64,000 nt of DNA from Tectiglobus sp965223355 (GCA_965223355.1 CBDCWE010000003.1:2418001-2482000); one strand, 5' to 3'. Numbered from the stretch's first letter, positions 27,689-36,032 are shown. Made by a program: numbers and translations. Notes: generated by a model from the sequence alone, not told the origin.

Positions 27689-28232
27689 CATCTGCAAATT
27701 GATGCCCTGCAACAAGCGGGATGCGAGCGTATTTTTGAGGAGAAGGTCAGTGGAGCGAAGTCGAACCGCCTTGAATTGGAGCGATTGCTGGGTCAGGCTC
27801 GGCCCGGCGATGTAATCGTGATTTGGAAACTCGACCGGCTTGGGCGCTCGCTCAAAAACCTGGTTGAACTGGTGAGCAAGTTGAACGGGCGCGGCATTTG
27901 GTCTGCAAAGCCTCAACGATCCCATCAACACTACGAACGCTCAGAGCAAACTGATATTTAATATCTTTGCGTCGTTAGCTGAGTTTAAACGCGATCTCAT
28001 TGCAGAGCGCACACAGGCCGGATTGTGTTCTGCTCGCGCCCGTGGTCGCGTTGGTGGCCGATCGAGAGGACTGACGCCCGATGCTGAGCTGAAGGCGATG
28101 GCTGCCGAGTCTCTGTACCGAGAAGGCAATTTGAGCGTCGTCGAGATCGCAAGCAACCTTGGCATCAGCAAGGCCACGTTATACCAATACTTGCGTCATC
28201 GAGGCGTCGAAATCGGCACACAAACCGGGTGA
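27689..28232 (+). pseudogene. Serine recombinase (resolvase/invertase), truncated and frameshifted
   Basis: LQIDALQQAGCERIFEEKVS, DVIVIWKLDRLGRSLKNLVEL and KLNGRGI belong to the resolvase catalytic domain. One extra T in the run at 27897-27899 then shifts the frame. In the next frame the protein continues LQSLNDPINTTNAQSKLIFN, FASLAEFKRDLIAERT and a C-terminal Hin-type helix-turn-helix (VVEIASNLGISKATLYQYLR). The N-terminus with the catalytic Ser is missing because an IS5-type element ends at 27684. The gene was probably part of a Tn3-like or phage-like unit. Confidence 0.88.
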
Positions 28233-28310
28233 TTGTGGTCGCCATCACTGGCGCTGCCAATCTGATACGCACAGTTCACGATTACGCACCAAGGATAAGC
28301 GTTAACTGCT

Positions 28311-29111
28311 ATGGAATATGCAAATGACAAGTCGCAGGTGGCTAAGCTCTGGGAAGAGAACGCTGATACTTGGACGCGCCTTTCAAGAGCAGGGCATGAC
28401 GTCTACTGAGATATGCACAATACGCCAGCCTTCCTCGCAATGTTGCCGCGCATAACGGATCTGAACGGGTTGGACGTGGGCTGCGGTGAAGGGACTAATA
28501 CCCGGGAGCTTGCTAAGTTGGGTGGATCGATTGAGGCAATTGATCTTGCTCCAACGTTTATCAGGCACGCCGGTGAGGTCGAACGCGAATATCCCCTTGG
28601 GATCCGATATTCAGTTGCCGATGCGACGGCATTGCCATTCCCAGATCAACACTTTGACTTTGCTACAGCCTTCATGAGCATGATGGACGTGCACGACAGT
28701 GAGCTAGCCTTGTCAGAGATTTATCGAACCATCAAGTCTGACGGATTTTTTCAGTTTTCGATCCTGCATCCATGCTTCGCACCGCCACACCGAAGACCAC
28801 TTCGCGACAAGGACGGCAACGACTACGCCGTAGAGGTAGCCGACTACTTTGTTGAGAATGATGGAAGCATAGAGGAATGGACATTCGGTAGTGCGCGTAG
28901 AGCGGGCGAGCACATTCCTGCGCTGTTTAAAGTTCCCCGCTTCCATAGGACGCTTTCGAATTGGTTGAACCAACTGATCGCATCCGGCTTTGTCATCGAG
29001 CAGCTTCAGGAACCCAAGGCAACAGCCGACGAAGCTCTGCGCTGTCCCGAAATTGCTGATACAAGAATAGCTCCTTTGTTTCTTCATGTGCGGGTACGTA
29101 AGCCAAACTAG
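28311..29111 (+). pseudogene. Class I SAM-dependent methyltransferase with in-frame TGA
   Basis: Starting at ATG 28311 the frame reads MEYANDKSQVAKLWEENADT and RLSRAGHDVY, then TGA at 28407-28409, then DMHNTPAFLAMLP in the same frame to 29111. Relatives usually have Arg at the stop position, so one C-to-T change (CGA to TGA) explains it. Downstream, GLDVGCGEGTNTRELAKLG is motif I and DATALPFPDQHFDFATAFMS covers motifs II-III, so the methyltransferase core is intact. Translation could restart at ATG 28413, giving 232 residues without the N-terminal lid. Substrate unknown. It is probably mobile-region cargo, followed 24 bases later by the Nudix gene. Confidence 0.75.
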
Positions 29112-29135
29112 CTAAATAGCAGAAGGGCTTAGGAC

Positions 29136-29645
29136 ATGGCCACTCAAACGGTAGACAATGTGCAGGCCATCCAAGCCGAATGGCAAAGGGCTGCCGCTTA
29201 TGTGTTTGTGCTCGATCGGCAAAGCCGAATTTTGCTTACGCAGTTTGAGAAAACCGGTCATCCTCATTCAGGAGCTTGGACGCTTCCAGGAGGCGGCATG
29301 GAATGGGGCGAGCAGGCGCACGAGACCGCAAAGCGTGAGTTGAAAGAGGAAACCGGTTTGGAAGCAGAGATCGGTCCTTTGTTAGGCGCGCAATCCGAGT
29401 GGTTTAGTGAAAGCTCGATTAGAGGAGGAAAGCCGGGTCATGCCCTTCGTCTGATCTTCCAGGGAACGAACGTTGTCGGAGAACTCAAGCGTGATTTCAG
29501 CGGCGATGCAACAACCGCGGATGCCGCGTGGTTTACTCTCAAAGAAGTGAACGAACTGACACGCGTCTCGGTGGTCGACTTTGCTGTTCGCTTGTTTTCT
29601 GAGAAAGTGAACCGCCCCGGGTTTGTCGGAGGCTCCAACTCTTGA
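29136..29645 (+). CDS. Nudix hydrolase with C-terminus formed by IS DNA
   Basis: 169 residues, ATG 29136. The Nudix box GGGMEWGEQAHETAKREL and KEETGLEAEI (about 49-75) fits GX5EX7REUXEEXGU exactly, so a metal-dependent nucleoside-diphosphate-X hydrolase is expected. The last 13 codons (NRPGFVGGSNS end) lie inside the left inverted repeat of the IS3 element that starts at 29608. The original C-terminus was therefore replaced. The fold up to residue 155 seems complete, so activity is possible. It follows the methyltransferase closely and probably shares its transcript. Confidence 0.85.
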   Translation: MATQTVDNVQAIQAEWQRAAAYVFVLDRQSRILLTQFEKTGHPHSGAWTLPGGGMEWGEQAHETAKRELKEETGLEAEIGPLLGAQSEWFSESSIRGGKPGHALRLIFQGTNVVGELKRDFSGDATTADAAWFTLKEVNELTRVSVVDFAVRLFSEKVNRPGFVGGSNS

Positions 29646-29657
29646 GAGACTGGAGCT

Positions 29658-29996
29658 ATGACGAATCATCCAAGAAAGACATCGCCAAGGTATTCGCTGG
29701 AGGTGCGTGAGCGCGCCGTGCGGATGGTTTTCGATCAGACCGGCGAGCATACGTCGCAATGGGCGGCGATCGAATCCATTGCAGCCAAAATCGGATGCGC
29801 GGCGCAAACGTTGTCCACCTGGGTTCGCCAAGCCGAGCGTGATCGAGGCCTAAAGCCCGGGCCAACCAGCGAAGAGCGCGAGCGATTGAAACAGCTTGAA
29901 CGGGAGAACCGCGAGCTGCGTCAGGCCAACGAGATCCTGCGCAAGGCGTCGGCGTATTTTGCACAGGCGGAGCTCGACCGCCGGTCCAAGACATGA
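29658..29996 (+). CDS. IS3 transposase subunit OrfA
   Basis: 112 residues, ATG 29658. A helix-turn-helix of the HTH_Tnp_1 type (SLEVRERAVRMVFD to IGCAAQTLSTWVRQAE) is followed by a leucine-zipper-like segment (LKQLERENRELRQANEILRK). OrfA binds the IS ends and pairs with OrfB. Its stop overlaps the start of orfB in ATGA (29993-29996). In this family a full OrfAB transposase can arise by programmed frameshifting near this point. Confidence 0.93.
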   Translation: MTNHPRKTSPRYSLEVRERAVRMVFDQTGEHTSQWAAIESIAAKIGCAAQTLSTWVRQAERDRGLKPGPTSEERERLKQLERENRELRQANEILRKASAYFAQAELDRRSKT

Positions 29997-30898
29997 TCAG
30001 CTTTGTCGATGAGTACCGGTCTGCGTACGGGGTCGAGCCGATCTGCCGTGTCATCAAGATCGCCCCGTCGACCTACCACGCGTATGCGCACCGCCGCATC
30101 AACCCTGACACGGCACCGCCTCGTCTTAAGCGTGACGCTGTGCTGATGCCTGAGATCCAAAGGGTTTTCGATGAGAACTTTCGTGTCTACGGCGTGCGCA
30201 AAGTCTGGCGCCAACTCAAGCGCGAAGGCTTCGATATCGCGCGCTGCACGGTGGAGCGGCTCATGAAAGCCATGGGATTACAAGGCGCGATCCGTGGCAG
30301 GCAGGTGCGTACGACAGTGCCGGATAGATCGGCGCCCTGCCCGCTTGATCATGTCAACCGGCACTTCAAGGCACCGAGGCCCAACGTGCTGTGGGTGTCA
30401 GACTTTACTTATGTCTCCACCTGGGCCGGCTTCGTGTACGTCGCCTTCATCATCGATGCCTATGCCCGCCGCATCGTCGGCTGGCGCGTCAGCCGGACGG
30501 CACATGCCGGCTTTGTACTCGACGCCCTGGAGCAGGCTTTGCATGATCGAAAACCTGTTGTCGGCGGCGGCCTTGTCCACCATTCGGATCGTGGTGTGCA
30601 ATACGTCTCGATCAAATACACGGAGCGGTTGGCGGAAGCCGGCCTGGTGCCATCGGTCGGCAGTGTTGGCGATAGCTTCGACAATGCACTGGCCGAGACG
30701 ATCAACGGGCTTTACAAAGCTGAAGTGATCCATCGGCGTGGACCATGGAGATCGCCTGAAGCAGTCGAGTACGCGACACTTGAATGGGTCGACTGGTTCA
30801 ATAACCGCCGCCTGCTCTCATCGATCGGCAACATCCCACCCGCCGAAGCAGAAGATACCTACTACGCCAGCCTGGAGGAGCTGAAGATCGCCGCCTGA
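29993..30898 (+). CDS. IS3 transposase subunit OrfB (DDE integrase domain)
   Basis: 301 residues, ATG 29993 overlapping the orfA stop. It has an N-terminal HTH_21 region (YRSAYGVEPICRVIKIAPST, FRVYGVRKVWRQL) and an rve integrase core with catalytic Asp in WVSDFTYVSTW, Asp in HHSDRGVQYVS and Glu in NALAETINGLYKAE. Frame and active-site residues are intact, so the element may be mobile. Confidence 0.95.
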   Translation: MISFVDEYRSAYGVEPICRVIKIAPSTYHAYAHRRINPDTAPPRLKRDAVLMPEIQRVFDENFRVYGVRKVWRQLKREGFDIARCTVERLMKAMGLQGAIRGRQVRTTVPDRSAPCPLDHVNRHFKAPRPNVLWVSDFTYVSTWAGFVYVAFIIDAYARRIVGWRVSRTAHAGFVLDALEQALHDRKPVVGGGLVHHSDRGVQYVSIKYTERLAEAGLVPSVGSVGDSFDNALAETINGLYKAEVIHRRGPWRSPEAVEYATLEWVDWFNNRRLLSSIGNIPPAEAEDTYYASLEELKIAA

Positions 30899-30947
30899 CT
30901 CAAACTAAACAGCCTCCGGCAAACCCGGGGCGGTTCAGTTCGCGGGC

Positions 30948-32546
30948 CTAATACCAGGCGTCTTCCATGCTTGCCTTGCGCTTGGCGACAAAGTCCCTGA
31001 GGGCTTCATCGACGGCCGGGTCGATGGCCGGTGCCTCGTAGTTCAGGAGCATCGACTTCCACAACTCATGCGCGCGCTGGCGGATGTCCTGCTCGCCGCC
31101 ATCGCGCCATTGTTCGAACGACTCGCTATCGGTCAGCTTTGGATTGACGAACGCGGTTTCGTAGTTGCGCATGGTGTGGGCGCAGCCGAGGAAATGGTTG
31201 CCCGGGCCGACCTCGTGGAAGGCATCGATCGCAAAGGCGTTGTCATCTAGGCTAATGCCGTCGACAAAGCGATGCATCATCATCAGGTGCTCGGCATCCA
31301 TGACGAACTTTTCATAGCCCATGACGAGGCCGCCTTCGAGCCAGCCGGCGGCATGCAAAATGAAGTTGGCGCCGCCTTGGATTGCCGGCATCAGTGAGTC
31401 CGCGCTTTCCTGTGCCGCCTGACCATCGGCGATTTTCGACGCCGTCAACGATCCGCCGCAGCGCAGCGGCACGCCGAGCCTGCGCGCCAGCTGGCCGATC
31501 GCCAGATAGCCCAGGGCCGGCTCCGGCATGCCCATGGTCGGCGCGCCTGACAGCAGCGACATCGACGACAAAAAATTGCCGTAGATCACGGGCGAACCGG
31601 GGCGCACCAGCTGCGTCAGCGCAATGCCAGCCATCGCCTCGGCGTGGGCTTGGGCAAGCGCACCGGCAATGGTCACCGGCCCCATCGCGCCGCTGATGAT
31701 GAACGGCGTCACGATCGAACACTGGTTGGCCGCCGCATAGACCCTGAGCGCGCCGCTCATGGTTGCATCAAGCACCAGCGGTGAATTCATGTTGATGAGG
31801 TTGACGACCACACAGTTCTGGTCGACGAACGCCTCGCCGAACAAAATGCGGCACATCTCGACCGAATCCTGCGCCCGTTCCGGTGCCGTCACCGAACCCA
31901 TGAACGGTTTGTCGGAATAGCGCATATGCGCGTAAACCATGTCGAGATGGCGCTTGTTGACGGGGATGTCGACCGGCTCACATACGGTCCCGCCGGAATG
32001 ATGTAGGGCCGGTGACATATAGGCGAGCTTGACGAAATTCTCGAAATCTTCCAGCGATGCATAGCGCCGACCGCCCTCGAGATCCCGCACGAACGGCGGC
32101 CCGTAGGCCGGGGCGAAAACCAGATGCCGGCCGCCAATTTCAACGGATTTCGCGGCATGGCGTGCAACCTGGGTGAACTGCGGGCGCACGGATGCCTGAA
32201 TGATTGATCGCGGCAGCCCGCGCGGAAAGCGAACGCGTTCGCCATCGACGTCGGCACCGGCGTCTTTCCACAGTCGCAGCGCCTCGGCGTCGCCACGAAA
32301 TTCCACGCCGATCTCTTCTAGGATCTGATCGGCCTTATCCTCAATCCGCGTCAGGCCGTCTTCGTCGAGAAGGTCGACGAACGGAATGTTTCGCGTGATG
32401 TAGGCCGACAGTCCCGATGCGCCCGCCTGGCGCCGGTCGCGACGCCCCTTTCGCCCGCCGCGTCCACGCGCGGCCGCCGCGACCTGCTGCCCGGTCGCAG
32501 ATCCTGAAATCGCAGTGTTGTCGTCCCGTGCGCCCATCACAACCAT
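30948..32546 (-). CDS. Trimethylamine methyltransferase (MttB) superfamily protein, non-pyrrolysine type
   Basis: 532 residues from ATG 32546 with GGAAG at 5-base spacing; a second ATG at 32537 is also possible. It aligns along its whole length with the MttB family: SAYITRNIPFVDLLDEDGLT, the central barrel (GGTVCEPVDIPVNKRHLD, NLINMNSPLVLDATM) and the C-terminal SLDDNAFAIDAFHEVGPGNH. There is no in-frame TAG, so it lacks pyrrolysine and is not a trimethylamine enzyme of the methanogen type. Relatives such as MtgB demethylate glycine betaine or other quaternary amines and pass the methyl to a corrinoid protein. No corrinoid protein gene is nearby. The N-terminal 25 residues are Gly/Arg-rich and probably disordered. 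Confidence 0.88.
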   Translation of the reverse strand: MVVMGARDDNTAISGSATGQQVAAAARGRGGRKGRRDRRQAGASGLSAYITRNIPFVDLLDEDGLTRIEDKADQILEEIGVEFRGDAEALRLWKDAGADVDGERVRFPRGLPRSIIQASVRPQFTQVARHAAKSVEIGGRHLVFAPAYGPPFVRDLEGGRRYASLEDFENFVKLAYMSPALHHSGGTVCEPVDIPVNKRHLDMVYAHMRYSDKPFMGSVTAPERAQDSVEMCRILFGEAFVDQNCVVVNLINMNSPLVLDATMSGALRVYAAANQCSIVTPFIISGAMGPVTIAGALAQAHAEAMAGIALTQLVRPGSPVIYGNFLSSMSLLSGAPTMGMPEPALGYLAIGQLARRLGVPLRCGGSLTASKIADGQAAQESADSLMPAIQGGANFILHAAGWLEGGLVMGYEKFVMDAEHLMMMHRFVDGISLDDNAFAIDAFHEVGPGNHFLGCAHTMRNYETAFVNPKLTDSESFEQWRDGGEQDIRQRAHELWKSMLLNYEAPAIDPAVDEALRDFVAKRKASMEDAWY

Positions 32547-32792
32547 TTCCACTTCCAAAGATGACCGGTCAGCCGCGCGGGCGGTTCTGGACCCGGGGCC
32601 GGCGCGGTCAGCACTACACAAAATTTGGATGGCGCCGAGTGTTACAGGTGGCATCGGGCGCCGTTGTCCTAAATTCGACGCTTCCTACGCCCGATTGGGC
32701 GATGCCGGAACGCGTGATCAGCGCTCAGCGCCGTGGCCGCACGATCTCGCCGGCGCGTCTGCGGCCCCAACAGACGATACTGCGCAACGTCG

Positions 32793-33302
32793 TCAGGCTA
32801 GTGCCTTGACGTCATTTAAGGTCAGGTGTCCCGGAACGATGGTGATGGGAATGGGAAAGGTCCCGGCTGCTTTGCCGGCTGCAAGTGATGACACCAACGG
32901 TCCCGGCCCTTTGTTGTCGGTTGCTGCGCCCAGCACCAGGACGCCGATATCCTCGTCCTCATCGATCATCTTGGCAATCTCTTCAGCGAGATTTCCCTCG
33001 CGGATCACGTCTTCGGTTTCGACGTGATCCAATTCGGCGTTGGCCAGTTTGCGCCGGAACAACCGGAACAGGGCGCGGGCCTTTTGTGTTTCTTCCTCGA
33101 CCTGGACGTCCTTGACGCCCATCCAGTGCTGAAAGTCCTGCGGCTGGATCACGTACAGGAAGACCAGCCGCCCCATTGTCCGCTTAGCCCGGCATGCAGC
33201 AAAATAGAGTGCGGCATCGACCTCCGCGGTCTCGTCCGCAATAACCAGAAACTTGCGTATGTGGCCTTCTTCGAAGGCGCGACGGAGTGTTGCATTTGCC
33301 AT
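32793..33302 (-). CDS. Universal stress protein (UspA) family
   Basis: 169 residues, ATG 33302. KFLVIADETAEVDAALYFAA (17-36) is the first strand and loop of the Usp fold, RLVFLYVIQP the second, and VLVLGAATDNKGPGPLVSSLA matches the nucleotide-loop region G-x2-G-x9-G(S/T) imperfectly. Usp proteins are cytoplasmic dimers that bind ATP or signalling nucleotides under stress. It is a single gene upstream of the mttB-like gene on the same strand, with 246 bases between; a shared role is not evident. Confidence 0.85.
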   Translation of the reverse strand: MANATLRRAFEEGHIRKFLVIADETAEVDAALYFAACRAKRTMGRLVFLYVIQPQDFQHWMGVKDVQVEEETQKARALFRLFRRKLANAELDHVETEDVIREGNLAEEIAKMIDEDEDIGVLVLGAATDNKGPGPLVSSLAAGKAAGTFPIPITIVPGHLTLNDVKALA

Positions 33303-33486
33303 AGCACCATGCTGCCACGCAGGGCCACCGAGAGCAACGCCGATCTTTCAAACGGGTCTAACCAAAGCTCGCCGGATATCCGGGCTGGCGTGAAAGATAT
33401 GATTTGATATCAATCCGTTGGTTTGGCGGTTGGCACGGCCGGGCGGATCGGGACAGGCACCGTGTGAACCGCACGCGCAGCCACGT
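33303..33486. other. Spacer upstream of usp, before the palindromic repeats
   Basis: No gene. Together with the two palindromic elements it fills the 318 bases between usp and murJ. The usp promoter should lie here; I do not see a clear one. Confidence 0.5.
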
Positions 33487-33549
33487 TAGATCATCGTGCT
33501 TTAAGTTGGAACCGCTATTGCGGTTCCAACTTAAAGCACAAAGATGATC
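33487..33549. repeat. Palindromic element, family A
   Basis: TTAG is followed by ATCATCGTGCTTTAAGTTGG, then the loop TATT and the returning arm, with a 2-base insertion near the end (CACAAAGATGATC). Otherwise it is identical to the copy at 27389-27448. Confidence 0.85.
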
Positions 33550-33563
33550 GCCACTTTAGAGGC

Positions 33564-33624
33564 GAGCAACTTTCTGCCTTTATTCGGGATCGTTCCGATT
33601 CCGAATAAAGGCAGGTTGCTCTAG
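33564..33624 (-). repeat. CTAGAGCAACC palindromic element (family B copy 2), overlapping the murJ stop
   Basis: Read on the minus strand it begins CTAGAGCAACCTGCCTTTAT and returns through AAAGGCAGAAAGTTGCTC. The TAG of its CTAG end is the stop codon of murJ (33623-33621). As a strong stem-loop right after murJ it could act as a terminator. Confidence 0.85.
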
Positions 33625-35189
33625 CTGCTGCGCCGCAACATGGCGCGTAACGCGAACTTGCCGACAACTGAAACAAGCCCGAAATACAAGATCATGCCGG
33701 CCGCCACGAGGGCGCCGAGACCGATGATCCTGTGCAGGAGTGCGGCTTCGCGCGCCCAATAGTTAGCGCCATATGGCAGTGCAGCATAGAGCGCGCCGCC
33801 CATCAGCAAACTTGCAAACGCGATCGTCGCGATATTCCACACCAGCCGGCGATCGGCAACAAACGTTCCCTGTCGCACCAATGTCTGCCACAACAACACT
33901 GCATTGACCCAACCGGCGATCGAGGTCGCAAGCGCAATGCCGACGTGCGGCATCCAACCCTGCGCTTTGAACCAGAAGAACAAAATGAGCGAGCCAGCAA
34001 CGTTCACGACCATCGAGTAACCGGCAAACCACATTGGCGTGCGCGTGTCTTCGCGCGCAAAAAACGCGGGTTGGAACACCTTGATCAAAACGAAGGCCGG
34101 TAATCCCGGTGCGAAGGCAATCAGCGCCGCCGCCGTCGCTTTGGTGTCGCTTGCGGTGAAGGCACCATGCTCGAACAACACGCTGATGATCGGCTCGGCG
34201 ATGATGCCAAGCGCGACGGCGGCCGGCAAGGTCAACAGCAATGCAAACTCAAGCGACCGGTTCTGGCTCTCTTGCACGGCCGCTTTGTCGCCGGCGCGCA
34301 ACTTGCGTGACAGATCGGGCAGCAGGACAACGCCAATCGCAATCCCGACGATGCCGAGCGGCAATTGATAGAGGCGGTCGGCAAAATAAAGGACCGTCAC
34401 GGCGCCTGCCTGCAACGACGCAATGATGGTGCCGATCGCGATGTTGAGCTGCGTTATGCCGCCGGCGATGACGCCGGGAATGCCGAGGCTGACAAGCCGC
34501 CTCATGGCGGTGTTGTAGCGCGGCATCCGAAACGACAGCCGCACGCCGGCGCGGCGCACCGCCAACCACAGCATCGCCAACTGTGCCAAGCCGGCGATGA
34601 CAACCCCGCTCGCCAGGATGAAGCCGGCCTCCCGCTGCGCGCCAACTCCCAAGCCGATTGCAATCAGGATCGATGATATCAACACGATGTTGAGAACGAT
34701 CGGTGCTGCCGCTGCCGCCCAGAAGCGGTTATAGGTGTTCAAAACGCCGGACAGCAAAGCCACCAGGGACATGCACAGCAAATACGGAAACGCGATCCGC
34801 GTCAGCGCCACCGCGAGTTCGAATTTCTCCGGTGACGATTGAAATCCCGGCGCCAGCACCAGCATCAGCCACGGCATTGCGAGCATGGCCATGGCGGAAA
34901 ACACCAGCAGCACAAATCCGAGACCCGACATGGCATCTTCGGCAAATCGTTTTGCCGCCGCTTCGCCGTCCCCTTCAAGGCGCCTGGCAAACAGCGGCAC
35001 GAAGGCCGAGTTAAATGCACCTTCGCCGAACAGGCGGCGGAACAGATTGGGAAAGCGAAACGCTACGAAGAAGGCATCCGCCACAAAGCCGGTGCCGAGG
35101 GCGGCCGCGATCAGAATGTCGCGAACGAAGCCGAGCACACGGCTGATCATGGTCAGCCCGCCGACGGTTGCAAAGGCGCGGTACAGCAT
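33621..35189 (-). CDS. murJ: Lipid II flippase MurJ (MviN)
   Basis: 522 residues from ATG 35189, which gives the usual N-terminus LYRAFATVGGLTMISRVLGF; the frame is open to 35228 and no strong ribosome-binding site separates the options. Multiple hydrophobic segments and family motifs are visible: RVLGFVRDILIAAALGTG, FFVAFRFPNLFRRLFGEGAF and the helix 7-8 region with LYFADRLYQLPLGIVG. MurJ flips lipid-linked peptidoglycan precursor across the inner membrane and is essential in most Gram-negatives. The stop codon TAG is part of a palindromic element, and the end RAMLRRSS may be slightly altered from the ancestral one. Confidence 0.95.
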   Translation of the reverse strand: MLYRAFATVGGLTMISRVLGFVRDILIAAALGTGFVADAFFVAFRFPNLFRRLFGEGAFNSAFVPLFARRLEGDGEAAAKRFAEDAMSGLGFVLLVFSAMAMLAMPWLMLVLAPGFQSSPEKFELAVALTRIAFPYLLCMSLVALLSGVLNTYNRFWAAAAAPIVLNIVLISSILIAIGLGVGAQREAGFILASGVVIAGLAQLAMLWLAVRRAGVRLSFRMPRYNTAMRRLVSLGIPGVIAGGITQLNIAIGTIIASLQAGAVTVLYFADRLYQLPLGIVGIAIGVVLLPDLSRKLRAGDKAAVQESQNRSLEFALLLTLPAAVALGIIAEPIISVLFEHGAFTASDTKATAAALIAFAPGLPAFVLIKVFQPAFFAREDTRTPMWFAGYSMVVNVAGSLILFFWFKAQGWMPHVGIALATSIAGWVNAVLLWQTLVRQGTFVADRRLVWNIATIAFASLLMGGALYAALPYGANYWAREAALLHRIIGLGALVAAGMILYFGLVSVVGKFALRAMLRRSS

Positions 35190-35230
35190 CATGGAGCGCC
35201 GAATAACCGAGCCACAAGCTCTGGACAAGA

Positions 35231-35249
35231 CCAGATATTACGTATCTGG
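35231..35249. promoter_or_regulatory. Palindromic operator-like site
   Basis: CCAGATA-TTACG-TATCTGG, 7-base perfect arms, between the divergent murJ and carboxymuconolactone-decarboxylase genes. The size fits a dimeric regulator, but the protein is unknown. Confidence 0.35.
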
Positions 35250-35344
35250 GCCGGCGGGTGTTTCGGTTTCGGCAAATTTCGCTCATGATGCCGCCAGGCC
35301 ATAGTCGGCGCATTTCGCAGCCACGTGCGGACCGATCACCGCGC

Positions 35345-35396
35345 CAGGTGTATTGATCAGGCGCATTGACCAGGTGCATTGACCAGGTGCATTGAG
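35345..35396 (+). repeat. Four tandem 13-bp units directly before a start codon
   Basis: Units CAGGTGTATTGAT, CAGGCGCATTGAC, CAGGTGCATTGAC and CAGGTGCATTGAG follow each other without gaps and end one base before ATG 35397 of the downstream gene. Each unit carries an AGGTG that could serve as a ribosome-binding sequence. Confidence 0.9.
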
Positions 35397-35411
35397 ATGA
35401 GGACGAGAACT

Positions 35412-36032
35412 GTGACAACACCCGAGATCCCGGAAGAATTGCAGGCCGTGCCGCAGACGGTCGACTCACCAGACAACCGCATGCCGGAACAGCCCGAGGC
35501 GCAACTTGACGACGCCCAGAAGGCTGCCATCGCGTTCTTTGAAAAGCAGCGCGGCCGAAAGATCGGCGGACCGTTTGTGCCGTTGTTGCGCAGCCCGCGC
35601 GTGTTCGAGATTGCGATCCAGATGGGATACTATTTGCGCTATGAAACGGGCCTGCCCTTGCCGCTTACCGAAATGGCCATCCTCGTCACCGCGCGCCGCT
35701 GGTCGCAGAACTACGAGTGGTTTGCCCATCGCCAAATCGCCGAAAAGGCGGGCCTTGGCCAGAACATCATCGAAGCATTGCGCGACGGCCGCCGCCCGGC
35801 CGCCATGAGCGATGACGAGGAGGCCGTCTATGCATACTGCACGGAACTGCACCGCAATGGCCAGGTAAGCGATCCCACCTATGACCGCCTGAAGGGCAAA
35901 TTCGGCGACAAGGGCATCATCGATTTCTCCGCGATTTGCGGCCACTATTCCCTGCTTGCCATGGTGATGAATGCCGCCCGCACACCGCTTCCCGTCGGCG
36001 CCGAACGCGAGTTGGAAGGCTTCCCCGGATAG
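35412..36032 (+). CDS. Carboxymuconolactone decarboxylase (CMD/AhpD-like) family protein
   Basis: 206 residues from GTG 35412, which has GAGGA with an 8-base spacer; ATG 35397, directly after the tandem repeats, is the alternative. The domain covers about residues 45-195: PFVPLLRSPRVFEIAIQMG, LPLTEMAILVTARRWSQNYE, WFAHRQIAEKAGL, and ICGHYSLLAMVMNAART near the end. The AhpD redox CxxC is absent, and the EWFAHRQ pattern matches the decarboxylase subgroup. It probably acts on a lactone or peroxide-like metabolite in an aromatic or related catabolic path. It is first in a plus-strand run with an SDR, an alpha/beta hydrolase and an FAH-family gene, spaced 10-65 bases apart, so these four likely form an operon. 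Confidence 0.82.
   Translation: MTTPEIPEELQAVPQTVDSPDNRMPEQPEAQLDDAQKAAIAFFEKQRGRKIGGPFVPLLRSPRVFEIAIQMGYYLRYETGLPLPLTEMAILVTARRWSQNYEWFAHRQIAEKAGLGQNIIEALRDGRRPAAMSDDEEAVYAYCTELHRNGQVSDPTYDRLKGKFGDKGIIDFSAICGHYSLLAMVMNAARTPLPVGAERELEGFPG

Larger units (their letters stand above)
29608..30937 (+). mobile_element. IS3 family insertion sequence, complete
   Basis: About 1330 bases bounded by inverted repeats TGAACCGCCCCGGGTTTG (left) and CAAACCCGGGGCGGTTCA (right), which pair over about 27 bases with one difference. It contains orfA and orfB. No clear 3-base target duplication is visible (AAG left, GTT right), which suggests an adjacent deletion after insertion. The left end lies in the Nudix gene, and the right end is 11 bases from the mttB-family stop. 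Confidence 0.9.

Noticed and set aside
30948..32546. Pyrrolysine-containing methyltransferase
   Set aside because: The frame has no internal TAG; it is the non-pyrrolysine type.
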